A DNA stretch of 17,077 nucleotides from Solobacterium sp. (GTDB lineage: Bacteria; Bacillota_I; Bacilli_A; Erysipelotrichales; Erysipelotrichaceae), in assembly GCA_017475415.1 (NCBI GenBank), contig JAFVFM010000107.1, forward strand, positions 1-17,077, read 5' to 3'. Below are positions 7,699-14,064 of this stretch, in pieces (the stretch's first letter is position 1; the number at the start of each line of letters is the position of its first letter). The translations under genes were made by a program, and so were the position numbers. The notes beneath the pieces are model-generated. The model made no database searches. It was given only the letters and a program-made list of their open reading frames with translations, and was not told the DNA's origin.

Positions 7699-7869
7699 CT
7701 GGTGGGGAATAGCCATATTCTTTTTTGAATGCACGATAGAAGGAAGAGTAATCTTTAAAGCCATATTTTACGCAGGCTTTAGTAGGTGAATTGCCTTGGG
7801 CAATTGAGTTTTTTACAAGGATTTAAGCGTTTCTTTGTCAGATATGGATTCCAATAAAAAAGAATAGTG
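7676..7869 (-). pseudogene. AraC-family regulator, C-terminal remnant with frameshift
   Basis: Reverse-strand translation from 7819 to the TAG at 7676-7678 reads LVKNSIAQGNSPTKA, CVKYGFKDYSSFYRAFKKEY, GYSPPEESRKLE. This is the second helix-turn-helix and signature end of AraC/XylS activators, where a GF-D-SYFSRxFKKxxGxSP pattern is usual. In the frame one base over, 7869-7816 reads HYSFLLESISDKETLKSL before a stop at 7813-7815. Restoring one C near 7819-7820 would join the two as LKSLVKNS. No N-terminal domain remains: further upstream lies tcdA, whose terminator overlaps the remnant. The remnant keeps its stop next to the bidirectional terminator, so the old gene was convergent with the glucuronidase. 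Whether it once regulated that operon is inference. Confidence 0.75.
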
Positions 7870-7889
7870 GTAAAGATTACTATTCTTTT
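7858..7889 (-). terminator. Terminator of tcdA, containing its stop codon
   Basis: AAAAGAATAGT at 7858-7868 pairs perfectly with ACTATTCTTTT at 7879-7889 across a ten-base loop. On the minus strand the second arm runs directly into TTATTGG, giving six T at the end of the stem. The tcdA stop (7880-7882) is inside the stem. Confidence 0.75.
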
Positions 7890-8608
7890 GCGATGATTTC
7901 TTTTGTGACATAGTAGGCTAGGGCAAGTCCTGCAGCAGCTGGCACAAAGGCACTAGAGCCTGGGATACTTCTTCTTTTGCCCATCTCAATACTCGTTTCA
8001 ATTTCTTTTGTGGGAATAGGTAATTCTGTTGATGTTACAACAGTAAGCTTTTTTATGCCTCTATTTTTGAGATCTATACTCATAAATTTAGAAAAAGGGT
8101 CACCACTAGTTTTATAAATATCTAATATTTTTACTTGTGTTGGGTCTATGCGATTACCACAACCCATAGCACAAATGATAGGTGTATTTGAAGAAATGGC
8201 TGTTTCAATTAAATCTAGCTTCGCTGTTACCGTATCAATGGCATCGATAATATAATCGTATTGTTTAAAATCGAATTTTTCTTTTTCTTCTGGTAAATAG
8301 AAACATTGATTAGTATTGATGATGGTGTTTGGATTGATATCTTCTATACGCTTTTTCATAGCGACTACCTTTGGCTTATCAAGTGTAGAATGTGTGGCAA
8401 TAATTTGTCGATTGAGATTAGAAATGGCCACTGTATCATGGTCAATTAAATCTAATTTGCCTACACCAATTCGTGCTAAAGCTTCTACTGCGTAACCTCC
8501 AACACCACCAATGCCAAATATAGCTACATGACTTTTTCTTAATTTTTTTATTGCATCATCCCCTAAAATGAGGGCGGTACGTGAATATTGGTTTTCTTCT
8601 TTGTTCAT
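7880..8608 (-). CDS. tcdA: tRNA threonylcarbamoyladenosine dehydratase
   Basis: 242 aa, usual family length. TcdA (CsdL) uses ATP to cyclise t6A at tRNA position 37 to ct6A, a modification of ANN-decoding tRNAs. It has the E1/ThiF-like nucleotide fold: GIGGVGG at residues 32-38, acidic LIDHD (54-58), SNLNRQ (63-68) with the ATP-contacting Asn and Arg, DAIDTVTAK, and a C-terminal RRSIPGSSAFVPAAAG segment typical of TcdA rather than ThiF or MoeB. There are no CxxC zinc pairs like those of MoeB/ThiF, which also favours TcdA. The start is ATG at 8606-8608; no Shine-Dalgarno site precedes it and no alternative start exists before the conserved core. A TATAAT box ends seven bases upstream. It is monocistronic and divergent from the MATE gene. 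Confidence 0.93.
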   Translation of the reverse strand: MNKEENQYSRTALILGDDAIKKLRKSHVAIFGIGGVGGYAVEALARIGVGKLDLIDHDTVAISNLNRQIIATHSTLDKPKVVAMKKRIEDINPNTIINTNQCFYLPEEKEKFDFKQYDYIIDAIDTVTAKLDLIETAISSNTPIICAMGCGNRIDPTQVKILDIYKTSGDPFSKFMSIDLKNRGIKKLTVVTSTELPIPTKEIETSIEMGKRRSIPGSSAFVPAAAGLALAYYVTKEIIAKE

Positions 8609-8615
8609 CTTTAAA

Positions 8616-8621
8616 ATTATA
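8616..8621 (-). promoter_or_regulatory. -10 box of tcdA abutting the start codon
   Basis: TATAAT on the minus strand ends seven bases before the ATG, so transcription should begin at or next to the start codon. The -35 match is weak (TGTACA with an 18-base spacer). The seven bases between are TTTAAAG, with no ribosome binding site. Confidence 0.55.
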
Positions 8622-8652
8622 ACGAATAAGAAGGAATAATGTACAGAAAAAA

Positions 8653-8667
8653 TTGACCAATGGTCTT
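8653..8667 (+). promoter_or_regulatory. Possible operator just upstream of the MATE promoter
   Basis: TTGACCAATGGTCTT contains the inverted arms GACC and GGTC around AAT, and it abuts the -35 hexamer of the MATE promoter. It resembles a TetR-type palindrome with imperfect outer bases. No regulator gene is adjacent, so this is tentative. Confidence 0.25.
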
Positions 8668-8694
8668 GTTGAAAAAAAGAAAATTATGTAAAAT
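8666..8694 (+). promoter_or_regulatory. Promoter of the MATE gene
   Basis: TTGTTG at 8666-8671 and TAAAAT at 8689-8694 are separated by 17 bases. Predicted transcription starts near 8701, which excludes the upstream in-frame ATG at 8660 and supports the start at 8720. Confidence 0.55.
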
Positions 8695-8719
8695 TGTGAA
8701 GCAAAAAAATGAGGGATAT

Positions 8720-10069
8720 ATGGAAAAAGAAAACAAGATGGGCGTTATGCCAATAAAAAAATTAATCTTAACGATGTCACTTCCGATGATGGCATCTATG
8801 CTTGTACAAGCTTTATATAATGTTGTAGATAGTATTTATGTTGCGCGATTAGGGGAAGATGCATTAACTTCAGTTGCTTTAGCCTTTCCCTTACAAAATC
8901 TAATGATAGCCTTTGGAACAGGTACAGCAGTAGGTGTAAATGCAATCTTATCGAAATCATTAGGGGAAAAGCGTTTTGATCAAGTAAATCAATCCGCAAA
9001 TACATCTTTATTTCTTACAATTGGGAATTCTTTATTATTTCTTTTTATTGGTTTATTCCTTGCTCAGCCTTTTTTATCTGGACAGACGAATGTTCCTTAT
9101 ATTGTAGAAAATGGTACAGCATATTTGCGTATAGTGAATTGTATATCCTTTGGGCTATTCTTCTCGATGATGTTTGAAAAACTACTACAATCTACAGGTC
9201 AATCGATTTATAGTATGTATACGCAAGCTACTGGGGCAATCATTAATATCGTATTAGATCCTGTTCTTATCTTTGGTATGTTTGGTTTACCAAAATTTGG
9301 TGTTGCAGGTGCAGCTATAGCTACGGTTATTGGTCAAATTGTAGCAGCTAGTTTAGGTTTATATTTTAATTTGACAAAGAATCATGAAATTGTATTGAGC
9401 GTAAAAGAAATTTTGAAACCGAATCTAGAGATGATCAAAAGAATTTATAAGATTGGTATACCTTCTATCTTAATGATGTCTATCGGTTCGCTTATGAATT
9501 TTATGATGAATAAGATACTTATTACCTTTAGTACAACAGCTAATGCAGTATTTGGTGTATATTTTAAACTCCAAAGCTTCTTCTTTATGCCAATCTTTGG
9601 TTTAAATAGTGGAGTGGTACCGGTATTGGCCTATAATTATGGTGCTAAGAGAAAGGATCGTATCAATGGCTCATTGAAATTTGCCTTAGTCTTAGCGATA
9701 GGGGTAATGAGTGTGGGTACAATTGTGATGAATGTGTTTCCGGAAACTTTATTAAAATTATTCAAAGCCTCCGATGCAATGCTAGAAATTGGTATTCCTG
9801 CTTTACGAATTATTTCTTTGCAATTTCCTATCGCCGCAGCAAGTATTATTTTAGGATCTACCTTCCAAGCCTTTGGCAAAGGTATCTATTCCTTGATTAC
9901 AAGTGTGGCTAGACAAATTGTAATTCTGATTCCTGTTGCGTGGTTATTATCTTTAACAGGCAATATCAATAATGTTTGGTTTTCATTCTTGATTGCTGAA
10001 GCAGTATCCCTAATGGTATCCCTCTATTTGTTTAGACGCTTATATAGAAATTATATTGAACAGATATAA
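8720..10069 (+). CDS. MATE-family efflux transporter
   Basis: 449 aa from the ATG at 8720, a standard MATE length, with about 12 hydrophobic spans in two homologous halves. The first half opens with MGVMPIKKLILTMSLPMMAS and ALYNVVDSIYVARLGEDALT, the conserved start of MATE carriers, in which a short basic helix is followed by the first span and the NxVDxxxxxxxG pattern. These proteins export drugs, cationic metabolites or flavins using H+ or Na+ gradients; the substrate here cannot be read. GAGGG at 8711-8715 lies four bases upstream, slightly close but good. An in-frame ATG at 8660 would add 20 basic, non-conserved residues and lies upstream of the likely promoter, so I reject it. A strong hairpin terminator follows. 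Monocistronic. Confidence 0.92.
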   Translation: MEKENKMGVMPIKKLILTMSLPMMASMLVQALYNVVDSIYVARLGEDALTSVALAFPLQNLMIAFGTGTAVGVNAILSKSLGEKRFDQVNQSANTSLFLTIGNSLLFLFIGLFLAQPFLSGQTNVPYIVENGTAYLRIVNCISFGLFFSMMFEKLLQSTGQSIYSMYTQATGAIINIVLDPVLIFGMFGLPKFGVAGAAIATVIGQIVAASLGLYFNLTKNHEIVLSVKEILKPNLEMIKRIYKIGIPSILMMSIGSLMNFMMNKILITFSTTANAVFGVYFKLQSFFFMPIFGLNSGVVPVLAYNYGAKRKDRINGSLKFALVLAIGVMSVGTIVMNVFPETLLKLFKASDAMLEIGIPALRIISLQFPIAAASIILGSTFQAFGKGIYSLITSVARQIVILIPVAWLLSLTGNINNVWFSFLIAEAVSLMVSLYLFRRLYRNYIEQI

Positions 10070-10070
10070 A

Positions 10071-10111
10071 AAAACGATACGTTAACTCTAAATAGGAGCA
10101 CGTATCGTTTT
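10071..10111. terminator. Bidirectional terminator between MATE and DUF937 genes
   Basis: AAAACGATACGT (10071-10082) pairs perfectly with ACGTATCGTTTT (10100-10111), twelve pairs with a 17-base loop. The T-rich arms lie outermost on both strands, so it can end transcripts from both convergent genes. It begins one base after the MATE stop. Confidence 0.9.
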
Positions 10112-10128
10112 CTTTGTGATTTTATTAC

Positions 10129-10941
10129 TTATTTCTTTAATGCTAATAAAGCATTTAATAAGTCGCTTCCATCAAATGCAGAAGCTTGTTGTTGGCCGCT
10201 ACCCATTAAGCTACCGAATAGGTTGGCCATGCCGCTTGTTGCTTGTTGTTGGCCACCACCTAATAAGCTAGCTAATAAATCATCAGCGTCTGGTGTAGCT
10301 TGTGGTTGTTGTTGAGCAGCAGAGAAAAGACCGCCTAATAAGCTTTGTGGTTTTTCTTCCTCTTTCTTGCCACCAAATAATGAACCTAATAAGCCTTGTG
10401 GTTTTTCTTCTTGTGCTGGTTGCATTACACTGCCTAATAAGGAACCTAATAAACCTAAGCTGCTAGAAGCAGAAGATTGGCTACCACCAAACATACCCAT
10501 TAAGTCACCTAAATCTAAGCTGTTGTTAGAAGAAGCGCTATTTGTAGCTGCAGATAAACCTGTTAATAAAGCTGGAGCTAAAGCACCTAAACCCTTTGTT
10601 ACTTCTTCACCATTTAAGCCTGTTTCATCAGCTAATGTTGTAACAACTTTATCCTTGTCATCGCCAAGAATGTGGTTGATAATCTTGCCACCATCTTCTT
10701 CATCTACTTCATCAATTTGTTCAGCCATAGATCTTGTGCCTGTGTGTTGAGTCAAAGCACTTAATAGAGATTGTGCACCAGATTGTGAAGAGGCATTCTT
10801 TGTCATATATCTAATCAATAATGGTACTGCATAGAGTACTAATTTAGAGATTAGTTTTGTAGAAATGCCTGTTTTCTTTGACATAGAATTTAATGAGTTA
10901 TTAGATGTCAAAGAGCCTAATAATAATTGTAATAAATTCAT
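10129..10941 (-). CDS. DUF937-domain protein with repetitive Leu/Gly/Gln-rich tail
   Basis: 270 aa, soluble, no signal peptide. Residues 1 to about 130 match the DUF937 pattern: LLQLLLGSL near the start, KKTGISTKLISKLVLYAVPLL, GDDKDKVVTTLADETGLNGE and LGALAPALLTGL. The family is widespread and its function is unknown; proteins often have small Gly/Leu-rich helical repeats. The last 120 residues are low complexity: LLG-S-L or LFG-S-L motifs separated by Gln, Ser or Glu/Lys/Pro spacers. Two 17-residue copies stand side by side, QEEKPQGLLGSLFGGKK and EEEKPQSLLGGLFSAAQ. The protein ends DLLNALLALKK. GAGGG 12 bases before the ATG at 10941 and a purine-rich leader give a usable ribosome site. Codon use is narrow (GCT, CTT and GGT-rich), suggesting strong expression. 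Monocistronic. Confidence 0.85.
   Translation of the reverse strand: MNLLQLLLGSLTSNNSLNSMSKKTGISTKLISKLVLYAVPLLIRYMTKNASSQSGAQSLLSALTQHTGTRSMAEQIDEVDEEDGGKIINHILGDDKDKVVTTLADETGLNGEEVTKGLGALAPALLTGLSAATNSASSNNSLDLGDLMGMFGGSQSSASSSLGLLGSLLGSVMQPAQEEKPQGLLGSLFGGKKEEEKPQSLLGGLFSAAQQQPQATPDADDLLASLLGGGQQQATSGMANLFGSLMGSGQQQASAFDGSDLLNALLALKK
10333..10410 (-). repeat. Tandem 51-base duplication in the DUF937 gene tail
   Basis: The plus-strand string CCTAATAAG[CT]-TTGTGGTTTTTCTTC occurs near 10334-10359 and again at 10385-10410, offset by 51 bases, or 17 codons. It produces the two adjacent 17-residue protein repeats. Further copies of CCTAATAA (Leu-Leu-Gly) recur at about 10258, 10433, 10445 and 10916. 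Confidence 0.8.
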
Positions 10942-10969
10942 TCTTCTTTTCCCTCATTTCTTTGAATTC

Positions 10970-11021
10970 ATTATACAATATCTTGAAAGGCTATTGTAAA
11001 GTATTTTATCGCAATCAACAA
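10970..11021 (-). promoter_or_regulatory. Promoter region of the DUF937 gene
   Basis: Two candidates on the minus strand. One is TATAAT (10975-10970) with TTTACA (11000-10995), spacer 19. The other is TACAAT (10998-10993) with TTGTTG (11021-11016), spacer 17. Both would give a leader holding GAGGG before the ATG at 10941. The rest of the 96-base gap holds only the terminator at 11027. Confidence 0.45.
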
Positions 11022-11026
11022 GAGAA

Positions 11027-11049
11027 AAGTTCGAGCTTTACTCGAACTT
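11027..11049 (-). terminator. Hairpin at the end of the diguanylate cyclase operon
   Basis: AAGTTCGAG (11027-11035) pairs with CTCGAACTT (11041-11049), nine perfect pairs with a five-base loop. The stop codon of the Cys4 gene lies in the loop. On the minus strand the stem is followed by TTCTCTTG, a modest T-tail. Confidence 0.6.
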
Positions 11050-11649
11050 AATTCCTCTCATTCTCGCCTTATCTCTACCAATATCACATTTGGGTTTAGT
11101 CAATAGGCAATTGTGTTGGCAATTGCCGCAGTGCATATGTTTTTTTGTTGCACGGATACGATCTAAAGGTTTGCTTCCAAATAAACGGGGTTTTTCGATG
11201 AGATAGCCCATTTCTTTTAGTAGGCTAATAAGTAAATGGATTTTTGTTTCGGTTGTAATCAGTACAGAATCCTCGTCGTTCTTCTCTAATTCATTTAAGA
11301 ATAAGCGAACTTCTTGTTTATCATTTAAAGGTATATTCCTTTTCCATTTCTTTTTTGCTTTTTGGTAAATGTCATGAAATGATTTTCCATCTAGGGCAGA
11401 TAAATCGGCTTCTTTTAAACAATCTATTTCAATATAGTTTTGTTTGCCAAAAAGTTTATATAATGTTTCTAAAGAGGCTGTATCGCTACTGATATAAAAG
11501 CGATATGCAGCATTTGTTTTATTTTCGATAGTAGGATTTTGTATATGCGCCATTCGATATTCATTGAATAGGGTAGGAAAGTTATATTTATCGCACTTTT
11601 GTTCCGTTTGGAATACAACTTTATCTTGCTCAATTAAGATTAGTTTCAT
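11038..11649 (-). CDS. Hypothetical protein with C-terminal Cys4 cluster, paired with a diguanylate cyclase
   Basis: 203 aa; family not recognised. No signal peptide or membrane span. The N-terminus is beta-alpha in character (MKLILIEQDKVVFQ), the middle is charged and helical (FHDIYQKAKKKWKRN), then LLISLLKEMGYLIEKPRLFG resembles a winged-helix or small alpha/beta segment. The C-terminus has four Cys in a tight set, C174, C177, C181 and C188, with nearby His, in MHCGNCQHNCLLTKPKCDIG followed by basic RDKARMRG. This looks like a zinc or Fe-S site next to a nucleic-acid-like basic patch, but that is inference. The gene starts two bases after the cyclase stop, has no Shine-Dalgarno site of its own, and is probably translated by coupling. 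A shared function with the cyclase is therefore plausible. Confidence 0.75.
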   Translation of the reverse strand: MKLILIEQDKVVFQTEQKCDKYNFPTLFNEYRMAHIQNPTIENKTNAAYRFYISSDTASLETLYKLFGKQNYIEIDCLKEADLSALDGKSFHDIYQKAKKKWKRNIPLNDKQEVRLFLNELEKNDEDSVLITTETKIHLLISLLKEMGYLIEKPRLFGSKPLDRIRATKKHMHCGNCQHNCLLTKPKCDIGRDKARMRGIKFE

Positions 11650-11651
11650 TT

Positions 11652-12572
11652 TCAGTCAGCAGTAACTCGATTTTTACCATTCTTTTTGGATTGATACATA
11701 TTTAAGTCAGCGCGTTCTACTAAGGTTTCAATTGTGTCATCGAATTTAGCTACAGTAACACAAACAGATACTGTTACATTTAAAGTGGTATCGTTGAAAT
11801 TGATTTCTGTTGCTTGAACAGCTAGCCTTAATTTTTCTCCTACAATGGTAGCTTCATTTTCATTATGTAGAGTAAATACACCAACGAATTCTTCACCACC
11901 CCAACGGCCAATCATATCGTCTTTTTTTGTATTTTTCATAAAGGTATTCGCAATATTAGTTAATACAGCATCACCAGCCTCATGTCCATAAGTGTTATTG
12001 AAGGTAGAGAAGTTATCGATATCTGCAAAAACAACAGCGAAGTTTTGTCTAAAACGCTTGAGTTGAGCTAATTTGAAATTAATGAAGCTTTCTAAATATC
12101 TACGATTTGGTAATTTCGTTAATGCATCGTGCATCGCAATACCAGAAAGATGTTCGATTAATTCATCATCGTATTTTGTAGGAGAATCTTGGGTAAAGAT
12201 TTCAATTGAGCCAATGATGTCATTATCTTGTTGGATAGGAAAGATATTAACTTGTAATGGAATACGGTGTCCATCCTTATGTCTTACAAATACGCGTTCT
12301 CTTCTTTGTTTGCCATCAATATTTGTAGCGAAAAGTGGGCAGCCTACTTGGCAAAGTGGTGTTCCATTTTCGTCAATATGGCTTAAGTTAGAACTAGGAC
12401 AGTCCTTCCCTATAATTTCATCTGCGTGGTAACCGGTAATCGTTTCTGCAGCTTTATTCCAAAATAATATTTTTCTATTTTTATCTACAAAATAGGCACC
12501 ATCTTGCATATTATCGATAATTGCCTTATAGATGGTTTCTAATTCAAATGTCCCTTTTTGATTTTCACTCAT
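11652..12572 (-). CDS. PAS-GGDEF diguanylate cyclase
   Basis: 306 aa, soluble. A PAS domain (about 10-130) starts TIYKAIIDNMQDGAYFVDKN and contains three Cys (58, 74, 78) in GKDCPSSNL and PLCQVGCPLF. A GGDEF domain follows (about 145-303): HDALTKLPNRR, ADID (183-186) for metal, FNNTYGHEAGD for GTP, and the catalytic loop GGEEF at 225-229. All residues needed to make c-di-GMP from two GTP appear present. The inhibitory RxxD site is KKDD here (216-219), with Lys replacing Arg, so product inhibition may be weak. No transmembrane sensor: the PAS part must sense an internal cue, perhaps redox or a bound ligand. The start at 12572 is preceded by GCGAG and a promoter 25 bases upstream. It is transcribed with the Cys4 gene. 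Confidence 0.92.
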   Translation of the reverse strand: MSENQKGTFELETIYKAIIDNMQDGAYFVDKNRKILFWNKAAETITGYHADEIIGKDCPSSNLSHIDENGTPLCQVGCPLFATNIDGKQRRERVFVRHKDGHRIPLQVNIFPIQQDNDIIGSIEIFTQDSPTKYDDELIEHLSGIAMHDALTKLPNRRYLESFINFKLAQLKRFRQNFAVVFADIDNFSTFNNTYGHEAGDAVLTNIANTFMKNTKKDDMIGRWGGEEFVGVFTLHNENEATIVGEKLRLAVQATEINFNDTTLNVTVSVCVTVAKFDDTIETLVERADLNMYQSKKNGKNRVTAD

Positions 12573-12596
12573 AAATATACTCGCTTTCGTGTTCTC

Positions 12597-12605
12597 ATTA
12601 TAACA
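12597..12605 (-). promoter_or_regulatory. Extended -10 promoter of the diguanylate cyclase operon
   Basis: On the minus strand TGTTATAAT combines TATAAT (12602-12597) with TG one base upstream, an extended -10. No -35 consensus is evident at 17 bases, which extended -10 promoters tolerate. The start codon is 24 bases downstream. Confidence 0.55.
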
Positions 12606-12633
12606 AACTCATATAGTGAAATATAGAGTTTAT
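12603..12633. repeat. Imperfect palindrome between divergent promoters
   Basis: AAACTCATAT (12605-12614) and ATATAGAGTTT (12621-12631) are inverted with a one-base bulge and a six-base centre. The element lies between the cyclase -10 box and the oxidoreductase promoter and may be an operator for one or both, or a chance feature of AT-rich DNA. Confidence 0.3.
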
Positions 12634-12657
12634 ACGTTACGTAGTAAGGAAAAAGAG

Positions 12658-12666
12658 TGCTATACT
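12658..12666 (+). promoter_or_regulatory. Extended -10 promoter of the oxidoreductase-NAD kinase operon
   Basis: TGCTATACT is an extended -10 (TG, one base, TATACT at 12661-12666). TTACGT at 12637-12642 is a weak -35 with an 18-base spacer. Predicted start of transcription near 12673 leaves a short leader with GGAG at 12680-12683. Confidence 0.5.
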
Positions 12667-12690
12667 TATGGTAAAAATTGGAGTAAAAAG

Positions 12691-14064
12691 ATGGAAAAAA
12701 CGAAAAGAATAAAAATGGATGTTGTTGATGCGGCAATTAGAAAGCATAATTTCTATCCATTTATTGCGAATTATACGGAAGAAGAGGTGAAAGAAGAGGC
12801 TGCGCGTTGTTTAAATTGCCCTAAACCTTTATGTAGAGAAGGTTGTCCAATTCATAATCGTATTCCTGATTTTATGCAGAAAGTAAAGGAAGGGGACTAT
12901 AAAGCAGCCTTTCAACTCATTGATGGTCGTTCCTGTTTTCCGGATATTTGTGGAACAGTATGCCCACATGAAAAACAATGTGAAGGCAATTGTATTCGTA
13001 ATCGAATAGATGAACCATTAGCGATAGGGGCAATCGAACGCTTCATTGCGGAATGGGCTACAAATAATGGTTTAACCAAAAAGAAAAAAGTAAAGTCTAC
13101 CGGAAAGAAAGTAGCTTGTGTTGGTGGTGGGCCAGCGAGCATGGCTTGTGCAATGCGTTTAGCAGAAGCAGGTGTAGATGTGACGATTTATGATATGAAT
13201 AGCGCACTAGGAGGCGTAATGAACTGGGGAATACCTTCTTATCGTTTACCTAGAGAAATGATAGTTGAACATATACGTCAATTAAAAGAATTAGGTGTAA
13301 CCTTTGTGCCACGTATTAAAGTAGGAAAAGATATTAATTTAGCTACCTTACAAAAAGAAAATGATGCTGTATTTTTAGGCATAGGTGCTAGACTTGCCAA
13401 TGACATGCATGTAGAAGGCGAAGACTTAGATGGTGTATTTAAGGCGGATCGTTTCTTGACGGCTATCAATATGGCAGAAATGGATGAAGAAGGAAGAAGA
13501 CATTTCCCATTATGTGGTAAGCATGTTTTAGTTTGTGGTGGTGGTAATGTAGCCATGGATGCAGCACGTTCTGCTATACGCTTAAAACAAGTGGAAAAAG
13601 TTACGGTTATATATAGACGTTCAGAAGAGGAAATGCCCGCATGTAGTGAAGAAAGAAATCATGCTTTAGAAGAAGGCATAGAATTCTTAACATTACATAA
13701 TCCAGTAGCCTTTATTGGTAAGGATGGTCGCGTAGCACAGGCTGAATGCGTAAAAATGAAACTAGGTGAAGTGGATCAATCTGGTAGAAGAAGACCAATT
13801 GAAACAAATGATCCTCATATCTTCTTGGATGTAGATACTGTTGTATTAGCTTTGGGATTTAATAATGATCCTTTATTAAGCACAAAAGAAAAAGATCTTG
13901 TGGTAAATAAACATGGTTATTATGTAGTAAATGAAGATGGTAAAACAAGTATGGATCATGTTTATGCTGGAGGTGATGATACACTGGGGCCAGATACAGT
14001 AGTACGGGCTATGCGTGCTGGATTAAATAGCGCGAAAGCAATATTGAAAGAGATGGGGTTATGA
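12691..14064 (+). CDS. GltD-like Fe-S/FAD/NAD(P) oxidoreductase
   Basis: 457 aa from the ATG at 12691; GGAG seven bases upstream fixes it. A GTG at 12616 is in frame but precedes the promoter. Domains: an N-terminal Fe-S cluster region with eight clustered Cys (40, 43, 48, 52, 82, 87, 91, 97, plus 101), the pattern of glutamate synthase small subunit and relatives; an FAD site VGGGPAS (144-150) ending in YDMNSALGGVMNWGIP; an NAD(P) site VCGGGNVAMDAA (281-292); and a C-terminal GGDDTLGPDTVVRAMRAG that closes the FAD fold. The protein moves electrons between NAD(P)H and partner Fe-S clusters. No glutamate synthase large subunit is nearby, so a standalone GltD-like or NfnB/SudA-like enzyme is likelier than true GltD. 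It overlaps NAD kinase by four bases. Confidence 0.88.
   Translation: MEKTKRIKMDVVDAAIRKHNFYPFIANYTEEEVKEEAARCLNCPKPLCREGCPIHNRIPDFMQKVKEGDYKAAFQLIDGRSCFPDICGTVCPHEKQCEGNCIRNRIDEPLAIGAIERFIAEWATNNGLTKKKKVKSTGKKVACVGGGPASMACAMRLAEAGVDVTIYDMNSALGGVMNWGIPSYRLPREMIVEHIRQLKELGVTFVPRIKVGKDINLATLQKENDAVFLGIGARLANDMHVEGEDLDGVFKADRFLTAINMAEMDEEGRRHFPLCGKHVLVCGGGNVAMDAARSAIRLKQVEKVTVIYRRSEEEMPACSEERNHALEEGIEFLTLHNPVAFIGKDGRVAQAECVKMKLGEVDQSGRRRPIETNDPHIFLDVDTVVLALGFNNDPLLSTKEKDLVVNKHGYYVVNEDGKTSMDHVYAGGDDTLGPDTVVRAMRAGLNSAKAILKEMGL

Noticed and set aside
7485..7712. Frame over the glucuronidase 3' end
   Set aside because: Out-of-frame shadow of the conserved glucuronidase C-terminus.
8660..8719. Longer MATE start at 8660
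   Set aside because: No ribosome site, extra residues are basic and not MATE-like, and the best promoter overlaps and follows this codon.
10367..10750. 127-codon plus-strand open frame opposite the DUF937 gene
   Set aside because: Composition (Pro/Ser/Lys-rich) mirrors the repetitive antisense strand; no ribosome site or known domain.
12073..12432. 119-codon plus-strand open frame opposite the diguanylate cyclase
   Set aside because: Shadow of a well-supported PAS-GGDEF gene; no domain or start signal.
12616..12690. Longer start of the GltD-like gene at 12616
   Set aside because: It would lie upstream of the extended -10 box; GGAG sits seven bases before the ATG at 12691.
13278..13556. Open frame opposite the oxidoreductase gene
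   Set aside because: Low-complexity antisense translation with no signal or family match.
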